Shown: in pieces, positions 59,308-64,000 of the stretch
How the letters are laid out: each line of letters begins with the position of its first letter
Numbering within the stretch: the stretch's first letter is position 1
DNA from: Peribacillus faecalis
Lineage (GTDB): Bacteria > Bacillota > Bacilli > Bacillales > DSM-1321
Direction of reading: 5' to 3'
Length of the DNA: 64,000 bases
NCBI RefSeq assembly: GCF_014712675.1
Contig: NZ_JACXSI010000005.1
Location: 1-64,000, forward strand
Translations under genes and position numbers: made by a program
The notes under the pieces: model-generated
Told to the model about the DNA's origin: nothing
What the model saw: only the letters and a program-made list of their open reading frames with translations
The model's database searches: none

Positions 59308-60534
59308 TTAAGAACTTGCATATGCCGGTTTGTTACCGATGACCTTTTCCTCTGTCAATTTCTTAATCTCTTCATCTGAGCAGTTTAGTATATTTTGAAG
59401 CACATCTTTATTATGTTGACCTAATAGAGGTGCCGGAGATCGGTGTTCAAGTCGGTTGCCTGAAAATTTTACTGGCCATGCCGGGTATTGATGAGTTCCT
59501 GTAAATTCATGTGTTACAGCTTGGAAAAAACCGTCAAAATAAGGCGCTTTTTCTATATCATTTACATGGACAACGGGTCCAGAACTTACCCCGAATGTTT
59601 GTAAAAGATTCGAAGCTTCTTCTTTCTCCAACTGTGAAGTCCAATTTTCTATAAAAATATCCAAATCATCATGATTTTCATAACGACTTTTTATAGTCTG
59701 AAAACGCTCATCCGTTGTCCAGGAAGGGTTCCCTAGCGCATTGCAAAATTGCTTCCACTCTGTATCGTCAGCCACCGCAATGGCAATCCATTCATCAGTT
59801 CCTTTACAACGATATACACCGTGAGGAGCCATGTTCGGCTGACGATTTCCTATACGTCCCCAATTCCGTCCATTCATGGAAGCATCGGCAATAGGCTGAC
59901 CCATGAAATTCACACAGCCTTCTACTTGCGCAATTTCGATCATTTGCCCTTTACCGGTTGTTTCCCGATATTGCAGAGCTGATAATAACGCAAATGCTGC
60001 ATGCGTTCCGGAAATGACATCTCCAGCTCCCCCGATTGTCATTGGGGAGTCATTACGATAACCATTCACTTGAGCAAGTCCCGATAAGATCTCAAATGTA
60101 AAAGCAAAACCAGGTTGGTCGCGATTAGGACCTGTTCTTCCATAGGCTGGCATTGATAACATGATGATCGAAGGATTCAATTCACATAATTGCTCATAGT
60201 TAAGTCCAAAATTATCCATTACACGCGGAGAGGAATTTTCAATGACTGCATCGCTCTTCGCAATTAATTCTTTCAGCAATTTCATACCTTCCGGATCATT
60301 CAGATTAAGCGTGATTCCTTTTTTATTCATATTTGCCGCATTAAACTGCGGTCCCATTTCCCACCAATTTTCTCCTGGAGAAGACATAGAATAACGAAAG
60401 CCATCCGCGCGTTGAACAGATTCAACCTTAATTACTTCTGCACCTAATGCACCTAAGTATGATGTGCAAACAGGTCCCGACCACCACATTGTTAAATCAA
60501 CAATTCGAACCCCTTCTAAAGGTAAAGTTGTCAT
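59308..60534 (-). CDS. CaiB/BaiF CoA-transferase
   Basis: 408-aa family III CoA-transferase. IVDLTMWWSGPVCTSYLGAL at the N-terminus, IENSSPRVMDNFGL, and the catalytic Asp172 in GAGDVISGTHAA. Forms an interlocked dimer and moves CoA between acids without ATP. Strong GGAGG before the ATG. Likely activates the acid of this second block, perhaps as a heteromer with the neighbouring transferase, as in BbsEF. Confidence 0.92.
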   Translation of the reverse strand: MTTLPLEGVRIVDLTMWWSGPVCTSYLGALGAEVIKVESVQRADGFRYSMSSPGENWWEMGPQFNAANMNKKGITLNLNDPEGMKLLKELIAKSDAVIENSSPRVMDNFGLNYEQLCELNPSIIMLSMPAYGRTGPNRDQPGFAFTFEILSGLAQVNGYRNDSPMTIGGAGDVISGTHAAFALLSALQYRETTGKGQMIEIAQVEGCVNFMGQPIADASMNGRNWGRIGNRQPNMAPHGVYRCKGTDEWIAIAVADDTEWKQFCNALGNPSWTTDERFQTIKSRYENHDDLDIFIENWTSQLEKEEASNLLQTFGVSSGPVVHVNDIEKAPYFDGFFQAVTHEFTGTHQYPAWPVKFSGNRLEHRSPAPLLGQHNKDVLQNILNCSDEEIKKLTEEKVIGNKPAYASS

Positions 60535-60547
60535 AAAAACACCTCCT

Positions 60548-61753
60548 CTAAATTATTCCTTTCGCTGACATCTCCTGAATTTCTTCTTCAGAATATCCGA
60601 GAATCTCTCCAAATACGCGCTTATTATCTTCCCCTAATAGCGGTGCAACCTTTTCGATGCTCCAAGGTGTCTCTGATAAACGGAAAGGAGGCCCTGGTTG
60701 TTCAACTTCACCCATAATAGGGTGGTTAACTTTCACAAAAAATTCACGCTCTTTATATTGGGGAAAATCAAGCATCTCCTCGAAGTTAATGACGGGTGTA
60801 ATAGGAATTCTCCACTCAATCCCTAACTGAATAATTTCCTCTTTCGTATGCCTCATTAACCACTCATCAAATCGTGCTCGGAATAATTCTTTATTTCCCG
60901 GTTCCACCCGTCTGTATTGCTCCATAAAGCGCGGGTCTTCTACCCAATCATACATTTCTGTCATATAACAAAAGTCTTGCCAATGCTGACCAGAAAGTAA
61001 GTTGATCCCAATATATCCATCCTTGCATTTTTCAATGCTAGGCATTGAAATATAGCGATCTTCAAAGGATGCGCAAGTTGTGTACGAATGCTGCACATTG
61101 CGATACGGCATATGAATGACTCCGCACTCAGCGATTGAAACATCCACGTGCGTGCCTTCGTTTGTTTTTTTTCTTCCTAATACAGCGGCTAAAGTAGATG
61201 CAGCTGCAATTGTACCAGCGGAATATTCAGTTAATCTCAAAGCCCCGCCAGCACGAAGAGGTTCCCTTGTTTTATCGCCTATTTGACTGACAAACCCGTT
61301 CATAGCTTGTGTAATCAATTCAGTCGCTTTATAGTCCTTATACTCACCGCTCTGTCCGAAGTTCGAGATAGATGTCATCACCAGCTTTGGATTAATCTGT
61401 TTCAAATTTTCATAACCTAAACCCAGTCCAGAAAGGAAACCTGGAGAGAAGTTTTCTACTAATACATCTGCATCCTTCACTAATGCCTTTAATAGACTGG
61501 CACTGCGTTCTGTCTTTAAATTTAACGTGATACCGTGTTTATTATTATTCAAAAATGCATATAATCCACTGGCATTTATATTCTCAACATCATTGGGAAA
61601 CGGTCCTTCCAGCCTTGACGGATCTCCGATTTCCGGCTGTTCAATTTTGATTATCTCTGCTCCATAATCCGCTAATAATTTCGTGCAATAAGGTCCAGCA
61701 ATATTCCAAGAAAGATCAATTACTTTAATGCCTGAAAGAGCTTTTTCCGTCAT
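60548..61753 (-). CDS. CaiB/BaiF CoA-transferase homologue with Asp-to-Glu change
   Basis: 401-aa family III protein with VIDLSWNIAGPYCTKLLADY and VENFSPGFLSGLGL. At the catalytic position Glu176 (LTEYSAGTIAA) stands where its neighbour has Asp172. This may be a non-catalytic subunit or a variant enzyme. It is 13 bp upstream of the canonical transferase, so a hetero-oligomer is plausible. Confidence 0.88.
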   Translation of the reverse strand: MTEKALSGIKVIDLSWNIAGPYCTKLLADYGAEIIKIEQPEIGDPSRLEGPFPNDVENINASGLYAFLNNNKHGITLNLKTERSASLLKALVKDADVLVENFSPGFLSGLGLGYENLKQINPKLVMTSISNFGQSGEYKDYKATELITQAMNGFVSQIGDKTREPLRAGGALRLTEYSAGTIAAASTLAAVLGRKKTNEGTHVDVSIAECGVIHMPYRNVQHSYTTCASFEDRYISMPSIEKCKDGYIGINLLSGQHWQDFCYMTEMYDWVEDPRFMEQYRRVEPGNKELFRARFDEWLMRHTKEEIIQLGIEWRIPITPVINFEEMLDFPQYKEREFFVKVNHPIMGEVEQPGPPFRLSETPWSIEKVAPLLGEDNKRVFGEILGYSEEEIQEMSAKGII

Positions 61754-61780
61754 CCTTTACCACCTCAATATATTTCTATA

Positions 61781-62944
61781 TTAATTAACCAACTGCCCAT
61801 CCGTTACAGGCAAAACAGACAAAGATTTTGCTACTTTCTTTAATTGAAAATTCGCCGGTCCAAGATTCAATTGCATACTTTTAAATCTTCTGAAACAGAA
61901 TTGGAGAGGATAATCCATATCAATCCCCATTCCCCCATGTAATTGATGTGCACCGACCATTACTTTTTGCCCTTCTTTACAAATAAATGCCTTCGCTATT
62001 GCAGTTTCAGTTTCAGCCGATACCCCGTCATTCAATCTTGATATCGCGTGATAAGCAGCTAAACGGCCTCCTTCCACAATTGTAAACATGTCTGCTAAAC
62101 GATGTTGAACAGCTTGAAAGCTCCCAATCGGCCGCTTGAATTGATGCCTTTCCTTTACATAATCAGTTGTTACCGTAACCGCTTTATTAAGTAAACCTAT
62201 TATTTCAATGCATTGCAGAGCTGTTGCAGCTTCAATTATTTTCTGAGCAGTCTCCCAGCCTTGGTCGACAGAGCCTAATAAGTCTTCAGAAGTGACTGTA
62301 ACTCCGTCAAATTCTACTTCATACAATCCATCTGAACCAATAGAAGGCAGCGGTTTTATGTGTACTCCAGCTTGTTTTCCTTTTACCAAGAACAAACTTA
62401 AGCCTTCACTGCCGGCAGGTGATTCAGTCGTTCTCGCCAATGTTAAGAAATAATCAGCCGTTGTCGCAAACGGCACAAACATCTTTTTGCCTGTAAGAGA
62501 ATATGTTCCGCCTTTTTCTTTAGCAACGGACGAAATATACGATAAATCATAATGAGCTTGCGGTTCGGAGAATGCACCCGTTACCAAAAGCTTTCCTTCC
62601 GCAATTTCAGGTAACAATTCATTCTTTTGCGCCGTCGTCCCATATTGAAGAATAGGAAGAACGCCGTATGAAAGCGTTGATGAGAAAGGAGAAGAAAATA
62701 AAGCAGCACCCGCTTCTTCAACAACTAAAGCCAAATCCAAGAGGCTTCCGCCAGCCCCGTCAAATTCTTCGGGAATGCACAATCCAAGAAAACCCATTTC
62801 AGCTATTTCATTATAAAAAGATGGCGAAAATTTGTTCTCACTGGCTTCTGCCGTGCGAAGAGCTGTAACCGTACACTTTTCTTTGAAAAACTTCTGTGCC
62901 GTACTTTTTAATACTTCTTGAATTTCATTTAAAGCAAAATCCAT
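61781..62944 (-). CDS. Acyl-CoA dehydrogenase
   Basis: 387-aa ACAD of a divergent type: GAFSEPQAHYDLSYIS for the MTEP block, AVQHRLADMFTIVEG, and HQLHGGMGIDMDYPLQFCFR. The C-terminus ends RFKSMQLNLGPANFQLKKVA, without EGTxE, as in steroid-type FadE/ChsE beta partners. AAAGGGGAG precedes the ATG. Follows the DUF35 gene by 18 bp. Confidence 0.9.
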   Translation of the reverse strand: MDFALNEIQEVLKSTAQKFFKEKCTVTALRTAEASENKFSPSFYNEIAEMGFLGLCIPEEFDGAGGSLLDLALVVEEAGAALFSSPFSSTLSYGVLPILQYGTTAQKNELLPEIAEGKLLVTGAFSEPQAHYDLSYISSVAKEKGGTYSLTGKKMFVPFATTADYFLTLARTTESPAGSEGLSLFLVKGKQAGVHIKPLPSIGSDGLYEVEFDGVTVTSEDLLGSVDQGWETAQKIIEAATALQCIEIIGLLNKAVTVTTDYVKERHQFKRPIGSFQAVQHRLADMFTIVEGGRLAAYHAISRLNDGVSAETETAIAKAFICKEGQKVMVGAHQLHGGMGIDMDYPLQFCFRRFKSMQLNLGPANFQLKKVAKSLSVLPVTDGQLVN

Positions 62945-62962
62945 AATAGTACTCCCCTTTCT

Positions 62963-63385
62963 TTACGTATTTCGACGTTTAAACTTCGGTAATGCTATAT
63001 CCTCAAAAACTTGATCAATCACAGCTTCTACAGGCATTCCGATATATATTTCATCAGGCTCGCAATCTATCATATTAGAAACAAGTCGAACCCCTTCCTC
63101 TAACTCTACTAACACAACCTCATAGGGTACTTTAAAGGCTGGATGAACCGGACGGTGATAAATAACATAGCTGTAAATGGTACCTTTCCCGCTTGATGGA
63201 ACCCATTCCATATTGAAACTATGACATTTATGGCAAACCGGACGAGGTGGGTGCATTAATTCTTTACATTCTGAACATCGTTGAAAATGAAGCTGCTTCG
63301 TTTCTTGCATTACTTTCCAAAACGGCAAACTATCAGCATCCACCAGTGGTCTTGGTGGAGTAAATCCTTCATTGTATCGAACCAT
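62963..63385 (-). CDS. Zn-ribbon OB-fold protein (DUF35)
   Basis: 140 aa with CSECKELMHPPRPVCHKC (C-x2-C-x10-C-x2-C), then SGKGTIYSYVIYHRPVHPAF and VPYEVVLVELEEGVRL. ATG at 63385 behind AAGGAGG; a longer frame overlaps the thiolase gene and is not supported. Only 8 bp after the thiolase stop. Third DUF35-thiolase pair in the window. Confidence 0.9.
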   Translation of the reverse strand: MVRYNEGFTPPRPLVDADSLPFWKVMQETKQLHFQRCSECKELMHPPRPVCHKCHSFNMEWVPSSGKGTIYSYVIYHRPVHPAFKVPYEVVLVELEEGVRLVSNMIDCEPDEIYIGMPVEAVIDQVFEDIALPKFKRRNT

Positions 63386-63393
63386 TTTTATTC

Positions 63394-64000
63394 TTACCTC
63401 CTTTTTAATATCAGGCCGCTTGAAGGAACACCAGGCCCTCCCGTAACTAAACAAAGCTCCGCATCTTGTATTTGGGTTGTAGAAGTGCCTCGAATTTGAC
63501 GAACACCTTCCGTAATTAAATTCATTCCGTGTATATAAGCTTCTGACATTAAACCGCCTGCTGTATTAATGGGCAGCTGTCCATCAGGACGGATACGATC
63601 TCCTCCTTGAATGAAATCTACACCTTCTCCTTTTCCGACAAAGCCCAGCGCCTCTAATTGCATAGGAACAAGCGGACTAAATGCATCATAAATTTGCGCT
63701 ACATTAATATCCCACGGAGAAATGCCTGCCATATGGAATAATCTTTTCCCATATGTTTCAATTTCAGGAAACACCGCAATATCCGGGCGGTAATAACTTG
63801 TCATCATTTCACCATTCGATGCTGTCGATTGAACCGCTGCAGAAATATACGCCGGACGCTGCTTTAAATCTTTCGCTCTTTCAGCAGTTGTTACAATAAC
63901 AGCTACCGCACCGTCTGAACTTAAACAGCTATCATGACGGCGAAGCGGCGCAACATTAACAGGCGAATTCATATATTCTTCTAGCGTTAATTTACGATCA
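63394..64000 (-). CDS. Thiolase family protein (Ltp-type), 5' part beyond window
   Basis: C-terminal part of a thiolase-fold protein (about 202 codons seen); the frame stays open to the right edge (LTLEEYMNSP), so the start and the Cys region are not visible. QIYDAFSPLVPMQLEALGF and NTAGGLMSEAYIHGMN match the Cys-less protein at 20215 rather than the one at 13095, so it is probably another lipid-transfer-type thiolase or aldolase. Followed at once by its DUF35 partner. Confidence 0.88.
   Translation of the reverse strand, partial: DRKLTLEEYMNSPVNVAPLRRHDSCLSSDGAVAVIVTTAERAKDLKQRPAYISAAVQSTASNGEMMTSYYRPDIAVFPEIETYGKRLFHMAGISPWDINVAQIYDAFSPLVPMQLEALGFVGKGEGVDFIQGGDRIRPDGQLPINTAGGLMSEAYIHGMNLITEGVRQIRGTSTTQIQDAELCLVTGGPGVPSSGLILKRR

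Overview
The window comes from the chromosome of an AT-rich, endospore-forming Gram-positive bacterium of the order Bacillales, probably Bacillaceae or Planococcaceae. The evidence is a small acid-soluble spore protein gene (sspN), an FbpB-type small basic protein gene, the order yneN-fbpB-sspN-yneP-yneR-plsY-yneT-parE-parC-alsT (as I recall it from Bacillus subtilis), strong AGGAGG ribosome binding sites with frequent TTG/GTG starts, and an IS1182-type insertion sequence. Nearly all genes lie on the minus strand. No rRNA, tRNA or CRISPR array was seen.

Layout. 1-1196: end of an IS1182-like element. 1256-31187: a 30-kb catabolic cluster, all leftward, with eight short-chain dehydrogenases (SDRs; one seems frameshifted), four acyl-CoA dehydrogenases (ACADs), two ACAD/phosphotransferase pairs, two acyl-CoA ligases, two thiolase/DUF35 pairs, a 3-hydroxyacyl-CoA dehydrogenase, a metallo-beta-lactamase-fold hydrolase, a Rieske ferredoxin, an amidohydrolase, a flavin/FeS enoate reductase, a TRAP transporter and two sister TetR regulators. 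31757-36235: an SsuABC-like ABC transporter, a divergent Crp/Fnr regulator and nadE. 36343-39951: a short yngE-yngF-yngJ-like acyl-CoA block. 40043-51040: mostly conserved housekeeping genes (staygreen-like protein, alsT-like symporter, parC, parE, plsY, sspN and others). 51169-64000: a second catabolic block with an IclR regulator, an amidohydrolase, an SDR, two enoyl-CoA hydratases, three CaiB/BaiF CoA-transferases, an ACAD, a third DUF35/thiolase pair (thiolase cut by the edge) and two tandem tiny desulforedoxin-like proteins hidden between CoA-transferase genes.

How the genes may work together. In the first cluster an organic acid would enter by the TRAP system, be activated by the ligases, and be processed by ACADs, SDRs and thiolase-type C-C cleaving enzymes. 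The paired APH-type kinase and ACAD are the two halves of the LvaA/LvaC and ACAD10/11 systems that turn 4-hydroxyacyl-CoAs into 3-hydroxyacyl-CoAs, so a 4-hydroxy acid or lactone is a sensible guess for at least one substrate. Five copies of the operator-like sequence TGAATCA-NN-TTTCA occur only in upstream gaps of this cluster. They tie four transcription units, including a tetR gene itself, into one apparent local regulon. The second block has the gene complement of a bbs-type (benzylsuccinate-like) beta-oxidation pathway, using CoA-transferases instead of ligases. Substrates of both clusters are not known from sequence alone.
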